45,356 nucleotides of DNA, taken from Defluviitaleaceae bacterium (GTDB lineage Bacteria; Bacillota; Clostridia; Lachnospirales; WQUN01). The notes under the pieces are model-generated. The model was not told the DNA's origin and searched no databases. It was given only the letters and a program-made list of their open reading frames with translations. Position numbers and translations under genes: made by a program. Location of the stretch: assembly GCA_009788055.1 (NCBI GenBank), contig WQSG01000021.1:1-45356 (forward strand), in the 5' to 3' direction. Shown here piece by piece: positions 1 through 8,657 of this stretch (positions within the stretch are counted from its first letter, which is position 1; each line of letters begins with the position of its first letter).

Positions 1-2
1 GT

Positions 3-731
3 TCGGCTTTTACGCTGGATTTCGCCCTTGACCCGCCGCAAGATGTACGGGTAAACGTAACCGTAACGCACCCGCATTTTCAGCAAACAACCGCGTTTTT
101 CCCGATAACATACGACCCCGTAGTTCTTGCGGAATTAGCGGAAGCGGAAGAAATCGAAGAAACGCCGGAAACGCCCGCACAAGAAAGACCCGAAACCCCT
201 GCGGAATACACCCCCGAAACACCCGCCAACCCCGAACCGCAAGATATAGAAACAAACAACGCAACCATTTTCATTTTAATTGGCATAGCCATCGCGCTGT
301 TGATTGCCGCAATTATTTTACGCGCCGCAAGCATCCGCAGAATACGCCAACGCGTATACACAGGCCGCTTAGAGCTTCGCGCACTCTTGGGCGACGGCAA
401 ATACACCTCCCTTGAAGCCCCCGATATCAGCACCTTCGCAGGGCAAATGTCCCTCATGGAATTTCTAAATAACAGCCTTGGCGGCGCAAAGGCAGACAAA
501 CTTGTGCAATCGGGCATTCCCATTTGGGATATCCAGCTTTCGCCGGGTACGCAAGGCGCACAGCCCACAATTTACGTTTTGAAAAAAGGCACAAACTGCC
601 TAATCACAGACGGTGACGGCAACTCCATTTTCAAGAAAAAAATCGTATGGGAAGACGGACAGCAACTCGTTTTCTCCATTCCGGGCGAATCGCCCAAGCT
701 GGAAATAACCTACCGCGCTTTTGACGACTAA
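3..731 (+). CDS. C-terminal part of a single-pass membrane protein (5' end outside window)
   Basis: The reading frame is open from the first base and 242 residues are visible. A beta-rich segment is followed by a Pro/Glu/Thr-rich linker (visible residues about 45-86), one hydrophobic helix (about 88-108), a basic stretch, and a beta-rich domain of about 125 residues ending in a stop at 731. The topology suggests an outer N-terminal part, one membrane pass and a cytoplasmic C-terminal domain. It lies upstream of the tubulin-like gene on the same strand, separated by a hairpin repeat, so it is likely the membrane partner of that module. A von Willebrand A domain would be a reasonable guess for the missing N-terminus of such a partner, but none is visible here. 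The function is not recognised; the coding call itself is safe because the frame, start-like linker and neighbours agree. Confidence 0.75.
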   Translation, partial: SAFTLDFALDPPQDVRVNVTVTHPHFQQTTAFFPITYDPVVLAELAEAEEIEETPETPAQERPETPAEYTPETPANPEPQDIETNNATIFILIGIAIALLIAAIILRAASIRRIRQRVYTGRLELRALLGDGKYTSLEAPDISTFAGQMSLMEFLNNSLGGAKADKLVQSGIPIWDIQLSPGTQGAQPTIYVLKKGTNCLITDGDGNSIFKKKIVWEDGQQLVFSIPGESPKLEITYRAFDD

Positions 732-842
732 AAAAAGTTCGACAAAAAACTTTACCTGAAAACCGCATACGCGGTTTTCAAAGAAGGGGTCAAGGGGACT
801 TGTCCCCTTGCAGGGGGCGCGGGGGACGGAGTCCCCTGCGGG
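732..842. repeat. Hairpin repeat element, copy A
   Basis: Three consecutive hairpins fill the gap before the tubulin-like gene. GAAAACCGC at 758-766 pairs with 771-779. CAAGGGGAC at 791-799 pairs with 802-810. GGGGAC at 822-827 pairs with 831-836. The first has the AT-flanked form of an intrinsic terminator. The hairpin plus GGGGTCAAGGGG unit recurs at 10226-10285, so this is a dispersed element rather than a private terminator. Confidence 0.7.
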
Positions 843-882
843 TTCTAATCTTTCAAGATACATCGAAAGAGGTTGTTACGCA

Positions 883-3800
883 ATGAAATTATCATCCGAA
901 ATAAAGGCCGAACTGCAAGCGTTGGACAGCGAGTACGGCGGCGGAATTTCAACGCAAGGCACAAGAACGGATGCAATCGACAAACCTATATTAATTATCG
1001 GCCTCGGCGGAACAGGCGCGGAGGCTCTTATTCGTGTAAAAAAATCGGTGAACAGGCATTTTAAGCTGGGTATTTCCGCAAACGGGCGCAGGTTGGACAA
1101 GCCTTCGCAAATTGAATATCTGGCACTGGATTCCGATGATAATATGACAAATTTAAGCTACAACGGAATGTCCTTTGCGGAGGATGAATTTTTGCTGTTG
1201 GACAACGCAAATTTGACGTCCATTTACAGAAACCGCGAAACGGTTTTTAAAGACTCCACCCAAAGCTGGATAGCGGGCAATTTGCGCTTGCAACAGGTGA
1301 AACACGGCGCGGGCGGCATAAGGCAAGCGGGGCGGCTGTTGCTTACAATAAACAGCAACCGCGTTATCAGCCTTTTGACGGAAAAAATCAACAGGCTAAC
1401 AGTAAACAGAAAATCGAATGATTTACTATATGTGTTTATTTTGGCGGGTTGCGCAGGTGGTACGGGAAGCGGCGTTTTCATTGACGTGCCGTATATCGTG
1501 CGCAAAATTGCAGAGCAAAAAGGCTTTGAAACGGAAAACATAGGCATGGTTTTTCTGCCGGATGTTACGCTTTCGGACAGCATGATAGACGGTTCTGCCG
1601 CGCTGAATATCAAGGCAAACGGCTTTGCCGCGCTGAAGGAACTGGACTACCTCATGAACATAGAGCGCAACGGCGACACGTTTGAGCAAACCTTTGCAGA
1701 CCTTGAAATTAAATCTGCCGAGCCGCCATACGATTTGTGTCACCTTGTAAGCGCGAAAGACGAACACGGTAAACTTGTTCCCGCCGCAAAAAATTACTGC
1801 ATGAACGTAGCCGCCGAAACCATCATAAATTTTATCGCAAGCGAAGAAGTTACGGACGGGCAAAGCTATACAATCAGTTCGTATCTTTCAAATATCGAGA
1901 ACAACAAGGCGGCGTTTTTAATGACGCACAGCCAAAAACAACCTGTAAACTATATTTACAATACTATTGGTGCGTCCAGCGCGTCATTGCCCGTGGAATA
2001 TCTGTTGAATTTTCTTGCGTCCAAGATGTTTGCGGAACTTGAACCCCTTGCGGAAAAAAGCCCCACAATCGAGGACTCCAAACTTACGCTGGAGACATTT
2101 AAAATTGACCTGCCAACCCTTGAGAGGGTGCTTACAACGGACAAGCCAAAGCCGCGCAGTTTCAAGCAATACGACCATATTGTTTTGCAACAACGCCCCG
2201 AAATTATAGAGGACGCAATAAAAAGCGAACTTAACCGCCTTAAAGACCACTACGACACGGCGGCAGACGCGGTAATCGCAAGCTTTACGGAGATGCTTGC
2301 AGACAAAAACAATGCAATCTGCCAAGACTTTTCGGACTTGGAGCGCGGGCCGTTTTACACTTTGCGCCTTCTTTCCGACCTGCACGAAACATCCGTAAAC
2401 CGCGAAATCGACACGCTACGCAAACGCGATATCCTTCAAAAGCGCGAACACCGCGATAGCTTGGCGGCAATGGAAATTTCGCGTCAAGCACTTATGGTAA
2501 AACTTCTTAAAAAGTCATTGCTGGGCATGGGGAAAAAATCGTTGGCGGAAAATATCGTTGAAACAAGCGAGAATTATTTACGCGCAAACGGAAAAAACCT
2601 GATGTATGACGCGATTGACCGCATATATGAAAGCGTGATTGCACAGCTTAGCGAGTTTAACGAACAAACGCTGGACACGCATTGCGAAACACTTAACGCA
2701 CTTAAAGAGCTTTTCGACAAGTTCAAGAACGCGCAAAACGCACCCGACCAAGATGAAAATTTCGCAAAAAACCTAGCCAATGCAAAAGAATTTTGCGAAG
2801 CATTTGAAAAAGACGAGGACGCAACAAAAGTGTTGGACTACAAGCAAGCGATTAAGCGGCTTTTAAAGGATATGCTTGCGGAGTGGAACGGCATTGGCGG
2901 TGCGCAAATGGTTGATAACCTGAACGAATTTGTAACGGCGCAATTCCAAACCGTTGTACACAAATCGTTAGACCACTACTGCAACTTGATGGCGTCAACA
3001 AAAGAAGAAAATCTTGAAGAATATATCACGGGCAAAATAAACGAACTGCACGAGGGCGCGAAGGTTATGTTCCCGATAAACCACGTGCCAAGCGGTTTGC
3101 ACATTGTTTTTCCGCCGTATTCGTACCTTTCCGTGCCGCACAACGCGCCGCAAATTCGCACCGTGGTGCGCGGAATGAACACCAGCGGGCGGGTTTCCAA
3201 CATAAAAGCAAGCACCATGAGCAACCGATTATATATGCTTAATTTGAAAATCGCCGTTCCGCTTTATTGCTATACGGAACTAAACGAATACGAGGCGGTA
3301 TACGAGACGTCCCTTAACAAAATCGCGGGTTTGCACCTGTACGAATGCCCCGAGCGCAACTGGAAGGAACTGCCCTCTCCAAACTACGACAAGCTGTGGA
3401 CAACGGACTATGAAAACACACGCGAACGCCTAAAAAACAATCGTATGCGCGATTTATTTGACTGCGCGTTGGATTATAAAATTATTCGTTTGGAAGAACG
3501 CACTCGTTGCTATTTTGGGTTCTACGGCGACAGGGTAAATTTGAGCGAGCGTTTTTCCCACATAGAATCGGGTATTGAAGAAAAAACGCTGAATGCAACC
3601 CAAGCCCGCGCCGCAATGGCAGAACTAAACGAATTTTTGGCAGACGCAGAGCGGGAAAAATACTTTAAGCCGCTTTTCGACACGGAATATCTTGCGGAAA
3701 CAGACACCCCCGATGTGGAGTATGCAAAGGGCGTGTTCATATATATGCCGCGCCTTTGCGAATACGTTGCAAACGAGGTGCGCATCCGAGAATACATTGA

Positions 3801-4239
3801 AGCCCTGCGCGACGAGCTTTCCAAAATAGACCTTAACGAAGTAAAATACAGTCATTTTGCGCAAATGCTGTACATGGGCGTGATTTCCAAAAGCCGCAAA
3901 ACCTACCGCTACACACTGGACGGCGAAACGCAAATATTACACACAATGCAAAACATCACAGAGCAATTCGTGGACTACGACGTTTTCAAGGCGTACTTGG
4001 AATTGCCCGCCGACATCTCTGCGCACTTGCAAAAACACGCGCAAGAGGAAGAAAACCAACTTACAGATGACCAATTCGTTCAAATAGGAAAAACCATCGA
4101 CACATTCATCGAAAGTTACCAGTACAAACTGGAACTCTTGGAAAAAACTTTCAGCAACGAACGTGACGGCACACTAAAACGTATTTTCTACCGTACCATG
4201 CTTGAAGTTTTCACGCGGGAGAAAGAAGTGCTTGCATGA
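883..4239 (+). CDS. Tubulin/FtsZ-like protein with a large C-terminal extension
   Basis: This 1118-residue protein has a glycine-rich GLGGTGAEAL segment at residues 40-49 and the tubulin/FtsZ signature GGTGSG at 192-197, which is the phosphate-binding T4 loop. It therefore probably binds GTP and may polymerise. Roughly residues 1-370 make the tubulin-like fold. The remaining 750 residues are mostly charged, helix-forming sequence, far more than in FtsZ or TubZ. I chose ATG 883 because AAAGAGG lies 8-14 bases upstream and the frame above it reads through repeat A; an in-frame ATG at 808 lies inside that repeat. The stop overlaps the next start (ATGA at 4236), indicating translational coupling. 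It resembles the tubulin-like Pfam group found next to membrane proteins and GTPases in bacteria; the role is unknown. Confidence 0.85.
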   Translation: MKLSSEIKAELQALDSEYGGGISTQGTRTDAIDKPILIIGLGGTGAEALIRVKKSVNRHFKLGISANGRRLDKPSQIEYLALDSDDNMTNLSYNGMSFAEDEFLLLDNANLTSIYRNRETVFKDSTQSWIAGNLRLQQVKHGAGGIRQAGRLLLTINSNRVISLLTEKINRLTVNRKSNDLLYVFILAGCAGGTGSGVFIDVPYIVRKIAEQKGFETENIGMVFLPDVTLSDSMIDGSAALNIKANGFAALKELDYLMNIERNGDTFEQTFADLEIKSAEPPYDLCHLVSAKDEHGKLVPAAKNYCMNVAAETIINFIASEEVTDGQSYTISSYLSNIENNKAAFLMTHSQKQPVNYIYNTIGASSASLPVEYLLNFLASKMFAELEPLAEKSPTIEDSKLTLETFKIDLPTLERVLTTDKPKPRSFKQYDHIVLQQRPEIIEDAIKSELNRLKDHYDTAADAVIASFTEMLADKNNAICQDFSDLERGPFYTLRLLSDLHETSVNREIDTLRKRDILQKREHRDSLAAMEISRQALMVKLLKKSLLGMGKKSLAENIVETSENYLRANGKNLMYDAIDRIYESVIAQLSEFNEQTLDTHCETLNALKELFDKFKNAQNAPDQDENFAKNLANAKEFCEAFEKDEDATKVLDYKQAIKRLLKDMLAEWNGIGGAQMVDNLNEFVTAQFQTVVHKSLDHYCNLMASTKEENLEEYITGKINELHEGAKVMFPINHVPSGLHIVFPPYSYLSVPHNAPQIRTVVRGMNTSGRVSNIKASTMSNRLYMLNLKIAVPLYCYTELNEYEAVYETSLNKIAGLHLYECPERNWKELPSPNYDKLWTTDYENTRERLKNNRMRDLFDCALDYKIIRLEERTRCYFGFYGDRVNLSERFSHIESGIEEKTLNATQARAAMAELNEFLADAEREKYFKPLFDTEYLAETDTPDVEYAKGVFIYMPRLCEYVANEVRIREYIEALRDELSKIDLNEVKYSHFAQMLYMGVISKSRKTYRYTLDGETQILHTMQNITEQFVDYDVFKAYLELPADISAHLQKHAQEEENQLTDDQFVQIGKTIDTFIESYQYKLELLEKTFSNERDGTLKRIFYRTMLEVFTREKEVLA

Positions 4240-6146
4240 AAGGACGATTAACAAATCCTGTCGTTTATTTCATGTTGGGAAGCTGTAACGAGTTTGCGCC
4301 GCCCATTGCTTCCGCGCTTGACACGTATGTAACGGGCGCGGAGATTATAAAGGTTCCGCAAGGCGTTGGCGACGAGTATATTCGCGGTGAAGTGAACCGC
4401 GTTTGGCGTGAATTTTTGACGAATGGCGCGGGGCGGGCAGATATTATCCGTGCAAATTTTTTTGTTTGTGCAGACGAAACCGCGCTTGCCTTGCCCGAGT
4501 TGCTTGTTTCGGCGGAGAAATATTTTTCGGCGTTGTTTCCTGCGGGCGTGTTGGTTGATATTTACTGTTTGTTAGATGACGCGGATTTGCTTGCACCGCA
4601 CAGGCAAGCCGTTATGGAAATGCTGGCGGAACTTCGTGAGGGAACGCCGCGAATATATTTGCTGTCCAACCTTTCCAGCACAAATACTTTTGAAACGCGG
4701 GAAAAAGCGGCGCAAACCGCCGCATTGCTTACACTTTTTAAGGATTGTTCGCCCAATTTATATATATCCGAAGCGGATGCTGCGCGGTACAACGAGTTCT
4801 TTTTTTTGGAGAATTGCGCGGCGCGTAACGGGGATTTTTTAACGGCGGGAAGCTTGGTTTTGTCTGTGCCGCAGGACGCGTTAAAGGCGTTGATTATGGC
4901 AGAGATTCTCACGTTTGGGCGGGACGACGATATCACGGAAGAAACGGAGACGCCGCATAAATCTGTTTTTCCGCAAAAAATGCCCGCGAAAAGTATGGAT
5001 TATTTGTGTGGGCTGGCTATTCCCGATTTTAATTTGAACGACCCGCTTACACGTGGCGCGTGGATTTCGCGGCTGTTTGGGCAAAGGCTGGAGCAAATTG
5101 CATCAGAGTATGACGCGCCCGAGACGGAAACCGACGACGTTTTTACACCGCCACCACAAACCACAAACCTGTACGAACTTATACGCCAAGCGGAGGAAGT
5201 ACACGGTAAAGCCGCGTCCGATGCAGTTTACGCGGCAGAAAACGAGTTGCGCAAAGCGGAAGAAAAGCTGGACGCGTGGCTGGAAAGCCGCCCCGATTTT
5301 ACAAAGGGAAGCGCGGAAACCGCAACGCGAAGGCTATCGCCATTGCAAACACAACCGCTGTTCCCGTATGTTTTGGCGCAGGAGTTTTTGAAAAAGCAAG
5401 CGGATTTGCAGTATATAAAAGAAAAAATCAATATCCTACAGCGCAGACAGCGCGTAATTGCGCGGTATCTGAAAAAAATATTCAAGTTGAAAGAGCAAGT
5501 TGACGCGGCGGTTTCGTTACAGGAAAGGCAAATTCTGCAACTGAATGAAACTTTCCGCGCATTTACGGGTGGAAGAAACGCCGCCGATTATTTCCGCAAA
5601 AAATTCCGCGAATACGCAAAAATTAACCGTGACAAAATTGAAAATCTATCGCGGGAAATGACGGACTCGCTGTTAAACAACGAGTTTGCGGAGTTTCAAA
5701 AAAGTCTTGAATCTTTTGTTAAAATTACGGTTTTATCCGCGCCGCAGTTTACGGAATCAATTGCAACGGTGTTGCAGGAACTAACGGGCGGGGACGATAT
5801 TTCTGCCGCGTTAAGCGAATGGATTTTGCAGCACATTCACTTTGGTGTGCGGCTTAAAACGGGGTACGCCAAACTTTACACAGAGGCAAATTTATTCATG
5901 CCGGAGGCGGACACGGCGTTTGAGGTAAAAAAACAATACGAAGCACGGGGGCTGGGTCGCATGACAGTTTTTATCTCCGAGGATACATCTGCGAATTTTA
6001 AGCGTTCTCTCGAAGCCGTGAACGATTCTTCTTCCGGCAGTGCATCAACGCTTTTCGCACCTGATGGCGGCAACGGATTGGCGGTTTTGTATCATGCGGG
6101 CGCGTTCAATTTGGAAGAACTGTTTTATGTTGTGAGTGAAAAATGA
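4236..6146 (+). CDS. Unknown protein coupled to the tubulin-like gene
   Basis: The 636-residue product is not recognised. The first 220 residues alternate beta strands and helices, with runs such as VLVDIYCLL and RIYLLSNL that look like the core strands of an alpha/beta domain. A helical, charged region follows at about 310-500 and is likely coiled coil. The last 80 residues become Gly/Ser-rich and then hydrophobic. No Walker or protease motif is apparent. The start overlaps the stop of the tubulin-like gene by four bases and its own stop overlaps the next start by four bases, so the three proteins are probably made in fixed ratio and act together. It may be an adaptor or structural subunit for the tubulin-like protein, which is inference from gene order only. 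Confidence 0.8.
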   Translation: MKGRLTNPVVYFMLGSCNEFAPPIASALDTYVTGAEIIKVPQGVGDEYIRGEVNRVWREFLTNGAGRADIIRANFFVCADETALALPELLVSAEKYFSALFPAGVLVDIYCLLDDADLLAPHRQAVMEMLAELREGTPRIYLLSNLSSTNTFETREKAAQTAALLTLFKDCSPNLYISEADAARYNEFFFLENCAARNGDFLTAGSLVLSVPQDALKALIMAEILTFGRDDDITEETETPHKSVFPQKMPAKSMDYLCGLAIPDFNLNDPLTRGAWISRLFGQRLEQIASEYDAPETETDDVFTPPPQTTNLYELIRQAEEVHGKAASDAVYAAENELRKAEEKLDAWLESRPDFTKGSAETATRRLSPLQTQPLFPYVLAQEFLKKQADLQYIKEKINILQRRQRVIARYLKKIFKLKEQVDAAVSLQERQILQLNETFRAFTGGRNAADYFRKKFREYAKINRDKIENLSREMTDSLLNNEFAEFQKSLESFVKITVLSAPQFTESIATVLQELTGGDDISAALSEWILQHIHFGVRLKTGYAKLYTEANLFMPEADTAFEVKKQYEARGLGRMTVFISEDTSANFKRSLEAVNDSSSGSASTLFAPDGGNGLAVLYHAGAFNLEELFYVVSEK

Positions 6147-6787
6147 AAAAAGCGAATTACACCATTGCGGAAAATAACGACCCATCCATGGAACTGCGCA
6201 GTTTTGGCGCGACATTGGACAATAAGAACAACGCCGTGCTAACATGGGAGTGGCCGCAGAACCGATTAATAAAATTACTTTTCATTTTTGAATGGGCAGA
6301 CGACAGCACGGAAGCTCCCGAAATCGAAAGTTTAATAAACGAAAATTATCCGCACGAGGTTGTTACCCGCGAACTGGCAACCAAATTTTCAAAAGGCATA
6401 GAGAAAAAGAGCAAGTTTATCGCGGCGGCAGGTTATTTCAACGAGGATAAGGGAATAACAATTTGCAAGCCCGTTACCGCAACCGATTGGCTTTTTAAAA
6501 AGGTTACGCTAACCGCAACAGTCACCCGCAAGGCAGTGCCGTTAAGCCCGTTTGAAAAGGCAACCATTCGTGTAACCGCAGACGATTTTTCGCAAATGGG
6601 AATGGCAACGCAGATTCTAAAATACGCCGTTTACGAGCAGGGGCGCAAGGTTGGCGAGTACCCGCTGGATACCCTTTCTTGTGCGGGCGCGTGTGGGTTT
6701 TATGTAAAAAAAGAACAGGCTGTAAAATTTATTTTGGACGAAAATTATTTACATTTATTTCAACTATCATCACAGAACGGAGGGTAA
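6143..6787 (+). CDS. Small beta-rich protein of the tubulin/GTPase cluster
   Basis: This 214-residue protein has no signal peptide or membrane segment. It alternates short hydrophobic and polar residues in a pattern suggesting two beta-sandwich-like domains, with motifs such as LTWEWPQN near residue 32 and VTLTATVTRKAV near 129. I do not recognise a family. The start at 6143 overlaps the previous stop (ATGA), and the GTPase gene begins two bases after its stop, so it is embedded in the operon. A fold of this type could bind a partner or ligand, but nothing in the sequence proves that. Confidence in coding rests on the overlaps and on codon usage like its neighbours. Confidence 0.75.
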   Translation: MKKANYTIAENNDPSMELRSFGATLDNKNNAVLTWEWPQNRLIKLLFIFEWADDSTEAPEIESLINENYPHEVVTRELATKFSKGIEKKSKFIAAAGYFNEDKGITICKPVTATDWLFKKVTLTATVTRKAVPLSPFEKATIRVTADDFSQMGMATQILKYAVYEQGRKVGEYPLDTLSCAGACGFYVKKEQAVKFILDENYLHLFQLSSQNGG

Positions 6788-6789
6788 AT

Positions 6790-8190
6790 ATGAAAGTAAA
6801 ATCTGTTATTTGTCCGTTTTGTTGCCACCGCTTTCACCCAAATGAAGCGGATTTTCGTATGCCCGTCTCTGCCGCACGGCGTTCTAAAAAAGGCGATGAA
6901 AATACCGAGCTTGATGAAAAATTATTCGACTACCAAGTGGACGTTTTGCAAATAAGCGAAAGAGAAGCAACCAAAAATGCGATGCAGCCGCTGTCTATTG
7001 AAATTGAAGGCAACGACGCAATCACGTTTGACCAAGGCGAAATTGAAAAATACGGCTTTGCGCAACGCGTAACATACACCCCGCAAGGCGGCAAAAAAGT
7101 AATCTGCGAGCAACGCCTTTGCCCGAATTGCCACAACGACCTGCCCATAGGCTATGGCATACGCGAAACTTTGCTTATCTCCATTTTGGGTGATGCCCGC
7201 GTGGGCAAATCGGTTTTTCTTACCGTGCTTATTTCGGAGTTGGAAAACAACATGGATTTCGCGTCCAAGCTTACATTTATCGGCGACAAACAGGTGCGGG
7301 AAACTTTCTACGAAAACTATCAGAAGCCGCTGTTAAAAGACCACGAGTTAATAAGCTCCACCAAACGCAGGAAAATTCCGCCGTATGCGTTTAATTTTTG
7401 GTATCGTTTTAAAAACGAGGACGGCGCAATCGAAGAAAATACCATTGATATAATCTTCTACGATATCGCGGGCGAGGACTTGCGCGACGATACGGGTATT
7501 CGCCAAAACGGCTTTAACATCAAGGATTCGGGCGGGCTTATTTTCCTTGCAGACCCCACAAATTTCACAAAACTATCCGACCTGTTCCGCGTGACGGACT
7601 CGTCACTTATCGAGGCTATTCCCGAAGAAAATTCCAACCAGCAAATTTTTAACACGCTGTACAATTACTTCCTTGGTTTCGACCGCGAAAAAAGCCCCAT
7701 TCCGATGGCAATGGTGCTGTCCAAGGCAGACCTTTTAAGTTTTGTAAAGCTGGACTTTTTTGATAACAAACCAGAAAATCGCATTCAGCATATTTTCACG
7801 GACGAGCTTCACCAAGGCGCGGTTAATATGCGCAGTGTGAAAGGGCTTAACCAAGAGGTGCGGGAACTTCTTTCATATCTTGGCGAGGACAGTATTTTGA
7901 ATAATGCACACGGCTGTTTTAAAACCGTAAATTGTTTCGCCGTGTCCAGCCTTGGCAAAAAGCCCACCACCGAGCAAATATCCGACCCCGAAACCAACGA
8001 AACAATCGAAAAAGGATATGTAGACGGCCCGCTGGAACCCTTCCGCGTAAAAGAGGCGTTCTACTGGATTTTAATGCGGCACAGATTTTTGCACAAATAC
8101 GAAAACAACCGCTACACACTATATTCCCCGCCACAGCCCGAAGAAAAACTAACGCTTTGGCAACGGTTTTTGATGTTGTTTACAGGATAG
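6790..8190 (+). CDS. Zinc-ribbon P-loop GTPase (TRAFAC-like)
   Basis: The protein has 466 residues. A split zinc ribbon uses CPFC at residues 8-11 and CPNC at 111-114. The GTPase domain then shows G1 GDARVGKS at 134-141, G3 as DIAGE at 225-229 and G4 as SKAD at 311-314. G4 is a conservative variant of (N/T)KxD. G3 carries Glu where Ras-like enzymes carry catalytic Gln. This layout resembles the DO-GTPase-type families reported in bacterial NTP-dependent conflict systems; the family assignment is from memory. ATG 6790 is preceded by CGGAGGG at good spacing, whereas an upstream in-frame ATG at 6679 lies inside the previous gene. It is the last specific gene before rplI. It may act as the switch for the tubulin-like polymer, which is inference. 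Confidence 0.85.
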   Translation: MKVKSVICPFCCHRFHPNEADFRMPVSAARRSKKGDENTELDEKLFDYQVDVLQISEREATKNAMQPLSIEIEGNDAITFDQGEIEKYGFAQRVTYTPQGGKKVICEQRLCPNCHNDLPIGYGIRETLLISILGDARVGKSVFLTVLISELENNMDFASKLTFIGDKQVRETFYENYQKPLLKDHELISSTKRRKIPPYAFNFWYRFKNEDGAIEENTIDIIFYDIAGEDLRDDTGIRQNGFNIKDSGGLIFLADPTNFTKLSDLFRVTDSSLIEAIPEENSNQQIFNTLYNYFLGFDREKSPIPMAMVLSKADLLSFVKLDFFDNKPENRIQHIFTDELHQGAVNMRSVKGLNQEVRELLSYLGEDSILNNAHGCFKTVNCFAVSSLGKKPTTEQISDPETNETIEKGYVDGPLEPFRVKEAFYWILMRHRFLHKYENNRYTLYSPPQPEEKLTLWQRFLMLFTG

Positions 8191-8213
8191 CACATTCGGA
8201 AAGGACGATGAAA

Positions 8214-8657
8214 ATGCAGGTAATTTTATTGGAAGATGTAAAAGGCATAGGAAAAAAAGGCCAGACAGTGAACGCCGCAGACGGCCACGCATTAAATTTT
8301 TTAATCCCGCGAAAGCTTGCGGTGGAAGCAAATAAAACCAACCTTGCGCAACTGGACGCGCAAAAAAAGAAAGCCGAAAAGAAACTAAACGAAGATATTG
8401 CCGCCGCAAAAGCAATTGCGGATAAATTAAAAGAAGCGAAAATAAAAATCCCTGTGCGCGTTGGCGAAAACGGAAAAATGTTTGGCTCTATTTCCAACAA
8501 GGAAGTAGCCGAGGCCGTGCAGTCACAGGCAGGGGTTGCGATAGACAAGAAGAAATTTACCATGCAAGCCGTAAAAACAGTAGGCGAACATACCGCGGCG
8601 GTGAACCTCCACCCGCAGGTGAAAGCCACGCTTACATTTGAATTGGTGCGGGAATAA
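8214..8657 (+). CDS. rplI: Ribosomal protein bL9
   Basis: This 147-residue protein is full length for bL9, which binds 23S rRNA at the base of the L1 stalk. The N-terminal domain begins MQVILLEDVKG with the Gly/Lys loop GIGKKGQTV. A long Lys/Glu helix (about residues 40-78) links it to the C-terminal RNA-binding domain. AAGGA at 8201-8205 lies eight bases before ATG 8214, so I prefer it over ATG 8208, which is only two bases from the site. The gene starts 23 bases after the GTPase stop, and its stop shares a base with the dnaB start (TAATG). The rplI-dnaB pair is a standard Bacillota arrangement. Here it probably shares a transcript with the tubulin/GTPase genes, since no terminator is seen between them. 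Confidence 0.95.
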   Translation: MQVILLEDVKGIGKKGQTVNAADGHALNFLIPRKLAVEANKTNLAQLDAQKKKAEKKLNEDIAAAKAIADKLKEAKIKIPVRVGENGKMFGSISNKEVAEAVQSQAGVAIDKKKFTMQAVKTVGEHTAAVNLHPQVKATLTFELVRE

